A stretch of DNA of 64,000 nt from Bradyrhizobium sp. U87765 SZCCT0048 (GCF_018131225.1 NZ_JAFCMM010000001.1:1736001-1800000), one strand, 5' to 3'; positions 7,826 to 17,648 are shown, counted from the first letter of the stretch. Notes: generated by a model from the letters alone, not told the origin. Translations and numbers: made by a program.

Positions 7826-9100
7826 ATGTCGCGTCTATCGCGTTCACTCATGACAACGGCCGCTGGAGTGGCCGGCCTGATCGGCTTCGCCGCCATGACC
7901 GACTGCCAGGCCGCCACGGTCAAGTGCGGACTGAGCAACGGCCATAAGGCAACCGGTGCGCCGATCAACATCGGCGCCATCGTCAGCAAGACAGGTCCCG
8001 ACGACTTCAGCGCCTCGGCCCGCTCCGCCGAAGCCTATTTCAAGTGCGTCAACGACAACGGCGGCATCAACGGCCGCCCGGTCAACTACATCATCGGCGA
8101 CGATCAGTGGAATCCCGAAACCGCCGCGCAACTGCGTGCCAAGCTGGTCGACGACCAGAAGGTGGTGGCGATGGTCGGCAATTCCAGCTTCGTGGAATGC
8201 GCCGCCAACGCCAAGGGCTATGAGGCCAGCAACACGCTGGTGATCGCCGGCGTGGGCGTTCCCCGCGAATGCTTCACGGCCAAGAACTACGCGCCGCTCA
8301 ACGCCGGGCCGCGGCTGTCTTCGATCGCGGCCGCGCAATACATCCACGAAGCCTATGGTGCCAAGACTTTCGTCTGCGTGGCGCCGAACATTCCCAATGT
8401 CGGCGCGTGGTCGTGCGACGGCATTGAGACCTGGGCCAAGGCCAACGGCCTGAAGTCAACCACCATCCTGGTCGATCCCGGCTCGTCCGACGCCAACTCG
8501 ACCATCCTGCAGGCGGCGAGTTCTAAGCCGGATTCGATCATCCTCGGCATGCCCAAGGGCGTCATGCTGCCGCTGATGGTCGCCGCCGAACAGCAGGGCC
8601 TGATCGACAAGATCAAGTTCGGCTCCGCGGCGTCGGGCTACAGCAACGACGTGCCGGGCGCGCTCGGCGCTGCCTGGGACGGCAAGTTCGTGGTCAACAT
8701 GGAATTCCAGCCGCTCGACTCCAAGGAGGCCGACAACACCAACTGGCTCGGCGTGATGGACACGTACGCCTCGAAGGACGTGCCGCGCGACACCTTCGCC
8801 CAGGCCGGCTACCTCGCCGCACGCCTCGCGACGGAAACGCTGCTCAAGCTCGATCCCGCCAAGATCGACCGCGACAGCGTCACCACTGCGCTGCGCGGCG
8901 TGACCAGGTTCGAGAGCGATATCCTCTGCAGCACCTGGTACTACGGCGCTGACGCGCCACGACACAACGCCAACAACACGCTGCGGACCTCGGTCACCAG
9001 CGGCAACACCTGGAAGGCGGTCGCCGGCTGCGCCAAGATTGTCGATCCCGAGCTCGCCGACATCCGTGCGTACGAAAGCAAGGCGGGGATCGTCCGCTGA
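7826..9100 (+). CDS. ABC transporter substrate-binding protein (HAAT/LivK type)
   Basis: A 424-residue periplasmic binding protein of the type 1 (branched-chain amino acid-like) fold. A signal peptide covers about residues 1-29, ending A-M-T-D-C-Q-A. The mature part starts with the usual I-N-I-G-A-I-V-S-K-T-G and has N-D-N-G-G-I-N-G-R-P. ATG 7826 is preceded by GGGGGAGA. It is first gene of a five-gene transporter operon and separated from the permease by a hairpin. Members of this class often carry aromatic or carboxylated compounds rather than amino acids. Given the neighbouring dioxygenase and amine oxidase, an aromatic amine or ketone precursor is a reasonable guess. Confidence 0.88.
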   Translation: MSRLSRSLMTTAAGVAGLIGFAAMTDCQAATVKCGLSNGHKATGAPINIGAIVSKTGPDDFSASARSAEAYFKCVNDNGGINGRPVNYIIGDDQWNPETAAQLRAKLVDDQKVVAMVGNSSFVECAANAKGYEASNTLVIAGVGVPRECFTAKNYAPLNAGPRLSSIAAAQYIHEAYGAKTFVCVAPNIPNVGAWSCDGIETWAKANGLKSTTILVDPGSSDANSTILQAASSKPDSIILGMPKGVMLPLMVAAEQQGLIDKIKFGSAASGYSNDVPGALGAAWDGKFVVNMEFQPLDSKEADNTNWLGVMDTYASKDVPRDTFAQAGYLAARLATETLLKLDPAKIDRDSVTTALRGVTRFESDILCSTWYYGADAPRHNANNTLRTSVTSGNTWKAVAGCAKIVDPELADIRAYESKAGIVR

Positions 9101-9113
9101 ATGGGGAGCGCGT

Positions 9114-9143
9114 CCCGGAAGGCGGGTTCGCCTGCCTTCCGGG
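9114..9143 (+). terminator. Hairpin between binding-protein and permease genes
   Basis: A 13-bp stem (CCCGGAAGGCGGG / CCTGCCTTCCGGG, one mismatch) with a 4-nt loop lies 14 bp after the SBP stop and has no T run. It resembles partial terminators or mRNA-stabilising hairpins that keep binding-protein expression above that of the membrane components. Confidence 0.5.
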
Positions 9144-9185
9144 CGTTGCTATCCCCCCTCGCCACCTCTGGATTGACCTGATCGC

Positions 9186-10049
9186 ATGCTGCTGCCCTTC
9201 ATCGTGTCCGGCCTCGGGATCGGGGCCGTCTATGCCCTGTCCGGGGTCGGGCTCGTGGTGCTGTACCGCGCCACGAGCGTTCTCAACTTCGCCTATGGCG
9301 CGGTCGGCGCGCTCGGCGCGTTCTGCGCCTGGTCGGTGATCAATGCCGGCTACGCTGCGCCGCTCGGCTGGCTCGCCGCCATTGCGGTCGCAACCGCCGG
9401 CTCGTATGCCTATGGCCGCTTCGTCGCGCCGCGCCTCGCCTTCCGCGATCCGGTGGTGCGCGCGGCCGGTACGCTCGGCTTCGCGCTGGTGCTGCTCGGC
9501 TTCATCGGCTGGATGTGGGGTGAAATCCCGCGCCGCCTGACGCTGCCGACCGACCGCACCTATCTCGACCTGTTCGACACCCGCCTGACCATGACGCGGG
9601 TGCTGGCAATCGGCCTTGCGATCGTCATCGTCGCAGCGATCAGCGCCCTGCTGGCGCGCACGCGCCTTGGGCTGCAGATGCGCTCGCTGGCGGACAACCG
9701 CGATCTCTCCGGCCTGCTCGGCATTCGCGTGGTGAAGGTGGAGACCATCGCCTGGGTGATCAGCGGCGTGTCCGCCGGCATCTGCGGCGTGCTGCTCGCC
9801 AACATGGTGCGGCTGCAGGGCCTGCAGCTGACCTTCCTGGTGATCCCGGCCATCGCGGCGGCGATCCTCGGCCGGCTGTCGTCGCTCACGGTTACGGCTA
9901 TCGCGGGCATTGTCATCGGCGTGATCGAGGCCTGCCTCAGCATCTTTCCGGCGATCGCCGCCTATCGCACCGCCACGCCCTTCGTGGTCGCCCTGATCGC
10001 GGTCGCCGTGCTCAGCACCACCGCCAAGCTGAAGATGGAGCAGCGATGA
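9186..10049 (+). CDS. ABC transporter permease, LivH type
   Basis: A 287-residue hydrophobic protein with about eight membrane segments. It has the LivH-type N-terminus G-L-G-I-G-A-V-Y-A-L-S-G-V-G and the coupling-loop region containing A-D-N-R-D-L-S-G-L-L-G. The gene starts 85 bp after the SBP and overlaps the next permease by 4 bp (ATGA-type junction). It forms the inner-membrane channel with the LivM-type partner. Confidence 0.9.
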   Translation: MLLPFIVSGLGIGAVYALSGVGLVVLYRATSVLNFAYGAVGALGAFCAWSVINAGYAAPLGWLAAIAVATAGSYAYGRFVAPRLAFRDPVVRAAGTLGFALVLLGFIGWMWGEIPRRLTLPTDRTYLDLFDTRLTMTRVLAIGLAIVIVAAISALLARTRLGLQMRSLADNRDLSGLLGIRVVKVETIAWVISGVSAGICGVLLANMVRLQGLQLTFLVIPAIAAAILGRLSSLTVTAIAGIVIGVIEACLSIFPAIAAYRTATPFVVALIAVAVLSTTAKLKMEQR

Positions 10050-11086
10050 GTGCCCTGGACGCCGGTGCGGTCGGCGATGTCGTGGCGGTCCGCCGTCCGG
10101 GTCTTGACCGCTACCGCAACATCGTCGTCATCCCGCTGGCGTTGATCACCGCCGCGCTGGTCGTCGCCGCGCTCGCCAACGGCTACTGGATCTCGACCCT
10201 GACGTCGGCGACCGCGATCGCGCTGGCGGCGTCGGGCGTCGGACTGCTGTACGGCCAGCTCGGCCTCGTCTCGCTGTGCCAGTACAGCCTGCTCGGCGTC
10301 GGCGGCTGGGTGGCGCTGCGGCTCGGCTTCGCCTTGCATCTGCCCTTCGAATTTGGACTTGTCGCCGCCGGCATTGCGTCGTCGGCGATCGGCGTATTGT
10401 GCGGCCTGCCGGCGCTGCGGCTGCGAGGACTGTATCTCGCGCTGGTCACGCTGATGCTGGCCGGCGGCTTCCAGGTTCTGATCAACGCCTGGGGCTATCC
10501 CGACGGCGGCCCCGGCTTTCTTGGCCGCGCCGACGCCACCCAGCGGCTGATGATGGCGCGGCCGGCAATCGCGGGCTCGAACAGCGCCTATTTCGTCTAC
10601 TGCGTGGGCGTGCTGGCGCTCGGCCTGATGCTGGTCGAGCTGCACCGCCGCACCAGGCCGGGCCGCGCCTGGGCGCTGATCCGCGCCGGCGAGACCACGG
10701 CACTCGCCTCCGGGGTCAACCTTTTGCTGTACAAGACCTGGGCATTCGCCCTCGCGGGCTTTCTCGCCGGGGTGGCCGGCGCGCTGCTCGCGGGCGGCGT
10801 CGGCCAGCTCGACGGCCGCGCCTTCCCAGCCTCGGAATCCCTCAGCCTATTCGCGCTCACTGTGGTCGGCGGCGTCTACAACTGGGTTGGCGCGGTGATT
10901 ACCGGCCTGTTGCTGCGCGCAGTGCCGTCGTTGCTGACCGACTACGGTGTCGACGGCAATGTCGCGATGATTTTCTTCGGCGCCGCGCTGTTGCATGCCT
11001 TGATCACCGCGCCGACCGGCGTCGCCGGCCAGCTCACGGACCTGATCGCGCGCATCGGCCGCCTCACCGGGAGGACAGCGCGATGA
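10046..11086 (+). CDS. ABC transporter permease, LivM type
   Basis: A 346-residue membrane protein with an N-terminal extension and the LivM signature region G-Q-L-G-L-V-S-L-C-Q-Y-S-L-L-G-V-G-G-W, followed by L-R-L-R-G-L-Y-L-A-L-V-T-L. It overlaps the LivH gene upstream and the ATPase gene downstream by 4 bp each, so the operon is translationally coupled. It is the partner permease of the 9186 gene. Confidence 0.9.
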   Translation: MSALDAGAVGDVVAVRRPGLDRYRNIVVIPLALITAALVVAALANGYWISTLTSATAIALAASGVGLLYGQLGLVSLCQYSLLGVGGWVALRLGFALHLPFEFGLVAAGIASSAIGVLCGLPALRLRGLYLALVTLMLAGGFQVLINAWGYPDGGPGFLGRADATQRLMMARPAIAGSNSAYFVYCVGVLALGLMLVELHRRTRPGRAWALIRAGETTALASGVNLLLYKTWAFALAGFLAGVAGALLAGGVGQLDGRAFPASESLSLFALTVVGGVYNWVGAVITGLLLRAVPSLLTDYGVDGNVAMIFFGAALLHALITAPTGVAGQLTDLIARIGRLTGRTAR

Positions 11087-11790
11087 TCCGCATCCGCGAT
11101 GTCACCGTCCAGTTCGGCGCGGTCCGCCCGCTGGAGGCGCTGTCCGCCGACCTCGCCGCGCCGATCGTCGGGCTGATCGGCCCGAACGGCGCCGGCAAGA
11201 CCACCCTGCTCAACGTCCTCTCCGGCTTCGTGCGGCCGCGCCAGGGCGCGATCGACATCGACGGCACCAACTTGCTGGCGCTGACGCCGACGCGGCGCGT
11301 CGCCTTCGGCCTGCGCCGCACCTTCCAGACCGAGCAGATCGCCGACGACCTCACCGCCTGGGACAACGTGCTGGCGATCGCCGACCACATGCCGCGCGGC
11401 GGCTCGGCGCCGGAGGAGCAGGTCGAGCGCGCACTGCACTATGTCGGGCTCGGCTCTGTGGCGCAGACCCTGGGAGCGGCGCTCAACCTGTTCGAGCGGC
11501 GTCTTTTGGAAATCGCCAAGGCGCTCGTCGGCAAGCCGCGCCTGATCCTGATGGACGAGCCGGCGGCCGGCCTCAACGAGGCGGAATCGATGCTGCTGAA
11601 GCAGCGCATCGTCGGCATCCCCTCGACGTTCGGGGCGCAGATCCTGCTGATCGACCACGACGTCGACCTCATCGCCGTCACCTGCACCGAGACGCTGGTG
11701 CTCGATTTTGGCAAGCGCCTCGCCCTCGGACCGACCCGCGCCGTGCTCGACGAGCCGGTGGTGCGCGAAGCCTATCTTGGAAACGCATGA
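11083..11790 (+). CDS. ABC transporter ATP-binding protein, LivG type, with atypical signature motif
   Basis: A 235-residue ATPase. Walker A is G-P-N-G-A-G-K-T, Walker B ends L-I-L-M-D-E-P, and the switch His is in L-I-D-H-D-V-D. The ABC signature, normally L-S-x-G-Q in front of Q-R-x-L-E-I-A-R-A-L, reads L-N-L-F-E-R-R-L-L-E-I-A-K-A-L here, so the Ser, Gly and Gln are all changed. In an ABC dimer the signature contacts the partner's ATP, so the LivF subunit with its intact motif may carry one functional site. The gene is coupled to LivM upstream and to LivF 1 bp downstream. Confidence 0.87.
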   Translation: MIRIRDVTVQFGAVRPLEALSADLAAPIVGLIGPNGAGKTTLLNVLSGFVRPRQGAIDIDGTNLLALTPTRRVAFGLRRTFQTEQIADDLTAWDNVLAIADHMPRGGSAPEEQVERALHYVGLGSVAQTLGAALNLFERRLLEIAKALVGKPRLILMDEPAAGLNEAESMLLKQRIVGIPSTFGAQILLIDHDVDLIAVTCTETLVLDFGKRLALGPTRAVLDEPVVREAYLGNA

Positions 11791-11791
11791 C

Positions 11792-12541
11792 ATGACGAAT
11801 ACCGCCCGCGTCGAGATCCGCGACCTCGTGGTTCACCGTGCCGGCAAGGCGGTGCTGCACGGCGTCTCGCTCGACATCGCCCCCGGCGAGGTCACCGCGC
11901 TGGTCGGCGCGAACGGCGCCGGCAAGTCGTCGCTGGTCGGCGCCATCGCCGGCGCCCTTCCCGTCACCACCGGCCACATCATCTTCGATGGCCAGCGCAT
12001 CGACGGCCGCCCGCCCGACACGGTACGCCGCGCCGGCATCGCCGTGGTACCGGAAGGGCATCGCATTCTGGCGTCGCTGACGGTGCGCGACAACCTGCGT
12101 GCCGCCGGCAGCATGCACACCACAGCTATTCTCGCCGACGAGATCGAGCGGGCTCTGGCGCTATTCCCGGAGCTGAAGGCGCGGCTCGACATCGCCGGCG
12201 GAGCGCTGTCGGGGGGGCAGAAGCAGATGGTCAGCATGAGCCAGGCGCTGATCGCCCGGCCGCGCTTCCTGCTGATCGACGAGCTGTCGCTCGGCCTTGC
12301 CCCCGCGATCGTCAAGCGCCTCGCCGAGACGCTGCCCCGCATCACCGCCGGCGGCACCGGCATCCTGCTGATCGAGCAGTTTACGACGCTGGCGCTATCG
12401 CTGTCGCGCCAAGCCTATGTCCTGGAGCGCGGAAGGATCGTTTTCAGCGGCAGCGCCGCAACGCTCCAGGACAATCCGGACATCCTGCACAGCGCCTACC
12501 TCGCCGGCGGCAAGCGCCTGGCCGAGGCGGAAACGTCTTAG
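11792..12541 (+). CDS. ABC transporter ATP-binding protein, LivF type
   Basis: A 249-residue ATPase with Walker A G-A-N-G-A-G-K-S-S, intact signature L-S-G-G-Q-K-Q-M-V, Walker B F-L-L-I-D-E-L and the LivF-type V-V-P-E-G-H-R-I-L loop. The ATG follows the LivG stop by 1 bp. It pairs with the LivG-type subunit whose signature is degenerate, so only one composite ATP site would have all canonical elements. It is the last gene of the 7.8-12.5 kb transporter operon and is convergent with an AraC gene. Confidence 0.9.
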   Translation: MTNTARVEIRDLVVHRAGKAVLHGVSLDIAPGEVTALVGANGAGKSSLVGAIAGALPVTTGHIIFDGQRIDGRPPDTVRRAGIAVVPEGHRILASLTVRDNLRAAGSMHTTAILADEIERALALFPELKARLDIAGGALSGGQKQMVSMSQALIARPRFLLIDELSLGLAPAIVKRLAETLPRITAGGTGILLIEQFTTLALSLSRQAYVLERGRIVFSGSAATLQDNPDILHSAYLAGGKRLAEAETS

Positions 12542-12644
12542 GTTGGGCGCGGCAAGCGCAACTCCGATCGCGGAGCCATAGCCCGGGTGAGCGCCGCCAC
12601 ACTGGGTCAGGGCTTCCGACCGCGTGCTGGCCCCGTGCGATGAC

Positions 12645-13607
12645 CTACCGCGCCGCCGTCGGCGTCTCGCCGAAGCGGCGGCGGAAGCAGCGGTTGAAAT
12701 AGGACACTTCGTTAAAGCCGCAGGCGAGCGCGATGTCGCTGATCTTCAGCAAATCATTGCGGCGATCGGCGAGCATCGTACGCGCCTTCTGCAGGCGGAG
12801 TTCCAGCACGCGTTCGCTGAAGCCGGTGCCGGTCTCCGCCAGCAGCTTCTGCACGTAGTTCGCGGACACGCCGAGCCTGACTGCCACGCGCTGGATCGAG
12901 AAGACCGGATCGGCAAAGCCGTCGCGGATCTCGGCCAGGATTTCGGTGCATCGCGCCGCGCGCAGGCCGCGGGTGCGCGCGAGCATCGCCGCATCGCGCT
13001 CCGCGCCGACGGCCAGCGCGACCAGGTCGATGAGCGTCACCTCGATATGCTCCCGCAAGGCCGGATCGTCCGGGATGCCGTCATTGGCGATCAGCATACC
13101 GAGATAGCGCCGGAGGTGGATCATCGCCGGCAGCGAACCGTCGATCGGACTGTGGGAGAGGTCGCCGGGGTTCGGTACCAGGCCCTGCAACGCGCGGCTC
13201 GGGATCCGGAATGACAGGCAGTTCTCGGCGGGCTCGCAGCGCCAGGCTTCGCCAGGGCGGAACAGCACCGCCTGGCCCTGGGTGAGGAGCGCTTCGCGGT
13301 CGGATTGCGGAAACGAGAACAGCAGCGACGAGGCGTGGGATGCGAAATTGAAGCTCAGCGTATAGCCATCGAGCGCGCCCGCCTGTTGCTTCGAGCGCGC
13401 CACCGAGATCGGCGTGCCCTTGAAATAGCCCAGCAGCGTTTCCTTGAAGGGGGCAACGACCCATTCGCCGTGAAAAGGACCATCGCCGACCTGCGACATC
13501 TCCGCCGCACCGAACCGGCTGCGGAAGGCATCGTGCCACGCATTGAAGCGCGCTTCGTCGTCGATCCCGGCCGGCAGGTCGGTCGTAGACACGATCATCT
13601 TCTGCAT
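12645..13607 (-). CDS. AraC-family transcriptional regulator
   Basis: A 320-residue regulator from ATG 13607 (MQKMIVSTTD). The N-terminal 200 residues resemble the AraC-binding-like domain found in FeaR-type activators, with G-Q-A-V-L-F-R-P-G-E-A-W. The C-terminal 100 residues hold two helix-turn-helix units: V-A-V-R-L-G-V-S-A-N-Y-V-Q-K-L and I-S-D-I-A-L-A-C-G-F-N-E-V-S-Y-F-N-R-C-F. It is convergent with the HAAT transporter operon, whose expression it may control in response to the transported compound. A longer start at 13655 is possible but its codons are not typical. Confidence 0.87.
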   Translation of the reverse strand: MQKMIVSTTDLPAGIDDEARFNAWHDAFRSRFGAAEMSQVGDGPFHGEWVVAPFKETLLGYFKGTPISVARSKQQAGALDGYTLSFNFASHASSLLFSFPQSDREALLTQGQAVLFRPGEAWRCEPAENCLSFRIPSRALQGLVPNPGDLSHSPIDGSLPAMIHLRRYLGMLIANDGIPDDPALREHIEVTLIDLVALAVGAERDAAMLARTRGLRAARCTEILAEIRDGFADPVFSIQRVAVRLGVSANYVQKLLAETGTGFSERVLELRLQKARTMLADRRNDLLKISDIALACGFNEVSYFNRCFRRRFGETPTAAR

Positions 13608-14015
13608 CAGGTCAATCCTGCATCGGGGGTTCAGCCGTGCATGCGATCGATGCACGGGAGGGGCGGGATGGCAGGAGCATGTCTGAACGTCCTGAGCGGT
13701 TTCACTTCAATTCCGAGAGATCAATTTAAGTTGGTCGCTTCGGGGGCGTGTCGGTTCAGGATGGGCCGATGTTACGGCAACGTGGTCGAACGCTCAACAA
13801 CGCCGCGGCTGCCTTGTCCAGTATAGGTCAAGTGGGGTCATGTCCGGTTCAAGGCGCGCAGGGGAAAAGTGTTGCGAAACCGCAGCAATGCGGAGAAACC
13901 TCATCGGGTTCATCAATCGGACAAGTACAGTCCAGCGCTGAGCAAGACGATTCTTCGAAGCTGCTTTAGCTGATCCGCTTCCGGAGGGATTTGCCTTCCG
14001 TCGCTGGGATCGGTC
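13608..14015. other. Intergenic region before the autotransporter
   Basis: This 408-bp divergent region lies between the AraC gene and the autotransporter. It is less GC-rich than its surroundings and has several AT patches around 13715-13740. I see no convincing gene, repeat or tRNA. It must hold promoters for both flanking genes, but no clear -35/-10 pair can be called. Confidence 0.4.
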
Positions 14016-17000
14016 ATGCTTCGATATTATCGCCGTTCGTCTCGTCGCCTTTCCATGCTGCTCGGCACGACCGCTATCGCGCTCGTTGCCGGTTTGTCGC
14101 CGTCATTTGCGGACCAATTGGTCTGGAACGGCAGCCAGTCGTCGAACTGGTCGGTTGCCAACAACTGGACCATCATCCCCGGCGGTGGCAACGCGGTGCC
14201 GACGGGATCGGACGCGGTCTTCTTCGACTCGGCATCCGTGCCGCCAGCGGTGCTGTCCAGCGGCACCGGCTACGCGAACGGGATCGACGTCGCTCAGGCC
14301 AACAGCGGTGCTCTGACCGTCAGCTCCGGCGCGCAGCTGTTCTCGTCGACCGGCATCATCGGCGACGGCTCGCACGCGACCGGCGCCGTGAGCGTGACGG
14401 GCGCCGGCTCGAACTGGAGTGTGGTCAACGGGCAGGCGCTCTATGTCGGCAATTACGGGAACGGCACGCTGAACCTTACCGCAGGCGGCACGGCAGGCGC
14501 CACGCTGGTCGCGATCGGCAATTTCGCCGGCAGTTCTGGAACCGTCAACGTCGACGGCGCGGGATCTGTTTTTACCGCCGCCGGTTCGCTGACGGTCGGA
14601 CTATATGGCACCGGTATGCTCAAGGTCTCCAACGCCGGGCAGGTGCATGCCTCCAACACGGCAAACGTCAACGTCACGCTTGGCCAATATGCGGGGGCAA
14701 GCGGGGCCGTCACCATCGACGGCAACGGTTCGAAGCTCACCACCAATGGCCTGGTCACGATCGGGGGGGCCGGCACGGGCACAGTCGCCTTGACCAACGG
14801 CGGAAGCTTTCAGACCACCAATTCCATCCAGATGTCGACCGGTATTGGCGGACAGGGCACCCTCACGGCCTCGGGAGCCAGCACGTCACTTCAGGTCGGC
14901 TCGACGGCCAACACCGTGCTTGAGGTCGGCATTATCGGCACAGCGAGCGTCAGCCTTGCCGCGGGCGCCACTGCCGGGGTCACCGGGTCATTGTTCGTCG
15001 CGGATCAGGCCTCCGCTGGGGGGAGCGTGACGGTGTCGGGAACAGGTTCGTCGCTGACCGTATCGCCGGTCGCCGGCTTTGGCGGTACTGCGACCATCGC
15101 CAATCAAGGCCAGGGAAGTCTCACGGTGAACACCGGCGCCACGGCGACGGTCGACGGACTGCTGGTCGGCATGCAGCCGAGCGGTCAAGGCACCGTGACC
15201 ATCGATGGCAAAGGTTCGATGCTGACGGTCGTCCAGAGCAGTGGTGGCTCCCTGTTCCATGTCGGTGAATACGGTCATGGCAGCCTCGTGATCACGGGAG
15301 GTGCGACCGCGAGCGCCGCCGGCGGCTATGTCGGCGCACAGTCCGGCAGCGTGGGCGCGATCAAAATCGACGGCGCAGGCTCGGCATTCACGACCTATGC
15401 GCTCGACGTCGGTCGCAGCGGCACCGGCACGGTCAATGTCACCGCGGGGGGAAGCCTCGTTGCGCATAACCATCTTTACGTCGGTTACAATACGGGCAGC
15501 ACGGGCACGCTGAACGTCGATGGTCAGAATTCATCTGCTTCGGTAGAGAATCTCTTTTACGTCGGTTCGGGCGGCTCGGGCACCGCCAATATCACCCATG
15601 GCGGCAACGTCACCGGCCGCGACGTCAGTGTGGGCGTGGCGGCGACGGGGCGGGGCACGCTGAATGTCGATGGTGCCGGCTCTTCCCTCAGCGCCCGCGA
15701 TTTGAGCGTCGGCTTCTCCGGCGACGGGGCGCTGATCGTCGCCAATGGCGGCAGCGTCGTCGTGCAGAATTCGATCCAGATCGCAAGCCAGGCGGGATCG
15801 AGCGGCAGGCTGATCATCGGCGCCTCTACCGGCGGGACGGCGGTCGGCGCGGGAACGGTGAATGCGGCCGGCATTGTGTTTGGCGCCGGCAACGGCCAGC
15901 TCATCTTCAACCACACCAGTTCCGCCTACATGTTCGATGCCGCCTTGTCCGGATCTGGCACGATCTATCAGCAAGCGGGCCACACCATTATGACCGGCGA
16001 TTCCAGCGGTTTTACCGGCATCGCTTCGGTCACCGGCGGAACGCTGTCCGTCAACGGCACGCTGTCGGGGGCGCCCGTCATCGTCAACAGCGACGGCACG
16101 ATCGGCGGCAACGGTACGATTGGCGGCCTGCAACTGCAGGGCATCCTCGCGCCGGGAAATTCGATTGGTACGTTGAACGTCGCAGGCAACGCGGTGATCG
16201 CCGCCGGCTCGACCTTCCAGGCCCAGGTCTCACCGACAGCGTCGGACAAGCTCGCCGTCACTGGCACGACCTTGATCGGCGGCGGCAGCGTACAGGCGCA
16301 GGTCGGCGCGGGCGTCTATTCCGCGACCAATCGCTACACGATCCTGACCTCGGCTGGCGGGGTGACCGGCACGTTCGCCGGCGTCACCTCCGACGCTGCG
16401 TTCCTCACGCCGTCGCTCAGCTATGATGCCAAGGACGTCTATCTGATGCTGACGCGCAACGCCGCGGCCTTCGGCAGTATCGGCACAACGCGCAACCAGA
16501 TCGCATCCGGCACCGCGGCCGATGCGTACGGCTACGGCAATGCGATGTGGAATGCCGTGGTGATGCTCAATGCGGCGCAGGCGCGCAACGCCTTCGACCA
16601 ACTGTCGGGCGACATTCACGCCTCGACGCGGTCGGCGTTGATCGAGGACAGCCGGCTGTTGCGCGACGCCGCGATGGATCGCATCAGGGATGCCTTCAGT
16701 GACCTCGGCCTGCCGGGCAACCCCGCGATGGCCTATGCCTCGCTGGACCAGACGCCCGTGCGCCGCGACGCTGCTGTTGCGATCTGGGGGCGCATGATCG
16801 GATCATGGGGAGCGACCGCGAGCGACGGCAATGCCGCGGCGCTGTCGCGCGACACCAGGGGGATCGTCACTGGCACGGATGCCCTGGTGGCGGAGGGCAT
16901 GCGGCTCGGCGTACTCGCAGGCTACAGCCGTACCAGCCTGCGCAGCGATGCCGATAATGCCAGCGTCGGCAGCGACGACTATCATGTCGGCGCCTATGCC

Positions 17001-17597
17001 GGCTGGCAGCTTGGCGCACTCGGTCTGCGTACCGGGGCCGCCTATAGCTGGCACAACCTCGACACCACACGCACGATCGCTTTCCCCGGCTTCGTCGGTC
17101 GCCTGTCGTCGGGCAGCCGGGCCGAGACCGCACAGGCCTTCGGCGAATTCGCCTATCGTTTCGACGTTGCGCCGCACAGCATGCTCGAGCCATTCGCCGC
17201 CGCTGCCTGGGTCGGGGTGCGCAGCACCGGCTTTATCGAAGCCGGCAGCGTTGCGGCGCTGACGGGCGTTGCTGCTGACACCGGCGTGACCTTCTCGACA
17301 CTTGGCCTGCGCGGATCGTCGGAGGTCCAGGTCGGCGGGGCCATCGTGACGCTGAAGGGCGCGCTTGGCTGGCGCCACGCCTTCGGCGACGTGACTCCGA
17401 CCATAGCCGTCGCGTTTGCCGGCGGCTCGCCCTTCACGATTGCCGGCGTGCCGATCGCACGTGACGCCGCGGCGATCGACGCAGGCCTGTCGATCGCGGT
17501 GACGCGCAACGCCACGATCGGAATCGCTTATTCCGGACAGATCGCCAAGGGCGCTCACGACAACGGCGCGAAGGCCGATTTCACCTGGAGGTTCTGA
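14016..17597 (+). CDS. Autotransporter (type Va) with T5SS/PEP-CTERM-type passenger repeats
   Basis: A 1193-residue outer-membrane autotransporter. A signal peptide of about 32 residues contains an Arg-rich n-region and ends P-S-F-A-D. The passenger (about 33-800) is built of degenerate repeats of the form G-x-G-T-V-x-V-D-G-x-G-S-x-F/L plus a V-G-x-x-G-x-G-x-L block, giving a beta-helix rich in Gly, Ser and Thr. A linker helix and a 12-strand beta-barrel domain (about 920-1193) follow, beginning A-V-A-I-W-G-R-M and ending with Trp-Arg-Phe, the expected terminal Phe. No protease or lipase motif is visible in the passenger. It may act as adhesin or surface layer. Confidence 0.9.
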   Translation: MLRYYRRSSRRLSMLLGTTAIALVAGLSPSFADQLVWNGSQSSNWSVANNWTIIPGGGNAVPTGSDAVFFDSASVPPAVLSSGTGYANGIDVAQANSGALTVSSGAQLFSSTGIIGDGSHATGAVSVTGAGSNWSVVNGQALYVGNYGNGTLNLTAGGTAGATLVAIGNFAGSSGTVNVDGAGSVFTAAGSLTVGLYGTGMLKVSNAGQVHASNTANVNVTLGQYAGASGAVTIDGNGSKLTTNGLVTIGGAGTGTVALTNGGSFQTTNSIQMSTGIGGQGTLTASGASTSLQVGSTANTVLEVGIIGTASVSLAAGATAGVTGSLFVADQASAGGSVTVSGTGSSLTVSPVAGFGGTATIANQGQGSLTVNTGATATVDGLLVGMQPSGQGTVTIDGKGSMLTVVQSSGGSLFHVGEYGHGSLVITGGATASAAGGYVGAQSGSVGAIKIDGAGSAFTTYALDVGRSGTGTVNVTAGGSLVAHNHLYVGYNTGSTGTLNVDGQNSSASVENLFYVGSGGSGTANITHGGNVTGRDVSVGVAATGRGTLNVDGAGSSLSARDLSVGFSGDGALIVANGGSVVVQNSIQIASQAGSSGRLIIGASTGGTAVGAGTVNAAGIVFGAGNGQLIFNHTSSAYMFDAALSGSGTIYQQAGHTIMTGDSSGFTGIASVTGGTLSVNGTLSGAPVIVNSDGTIGGNGTIGGLQLQGILAPGNSIGTLNVAGNAVIAAGSTFQAQVSPTASDKLAVTGTTLIGGGSVQAQVGAGVYSATNRYTILTSAGGVTGTFAGVTSDAAFLTPSLSYDAKDVYLMLTRNAAAFGSIGTTRNQIASGTAADAYGYGNAMWNAVVMLNAAQARNAFDQLSGDIHASTRSALIEDSRLLRDAAMDRIRDAFSDLGLPGNPAMAYASLDQTPVRRDAAVAIWGRMIGSWGATASDGNAAALSRDTRGIVTGTDALVAEGMRLGVLAGYSRTSLRSDADNASVGSDDYHVGAYAGWQLGALGLRTGAAYSWHNLDTTRTIAFPGFVGRLSSGSRAETAQAFGEFAYRFDVAPHSMLEPFAAAAWVGVRSTGFIEAGSVAALTGVAADTGVTFSTLGLRGSSEVQVGGAIVTLKGALGWRHAFGDVTPTIAVAFAGGSPFTIAGVPIARDAAAIDAGLSIAVTRNATIGIAYSGQIAKGAHDNGAKADFTWRF

Positions 17598-17648
17598 GAG
17601 GCCACTCACAACGAGAAATGGCCGGACGTCGGGCTGGGGGTCTGTTAG

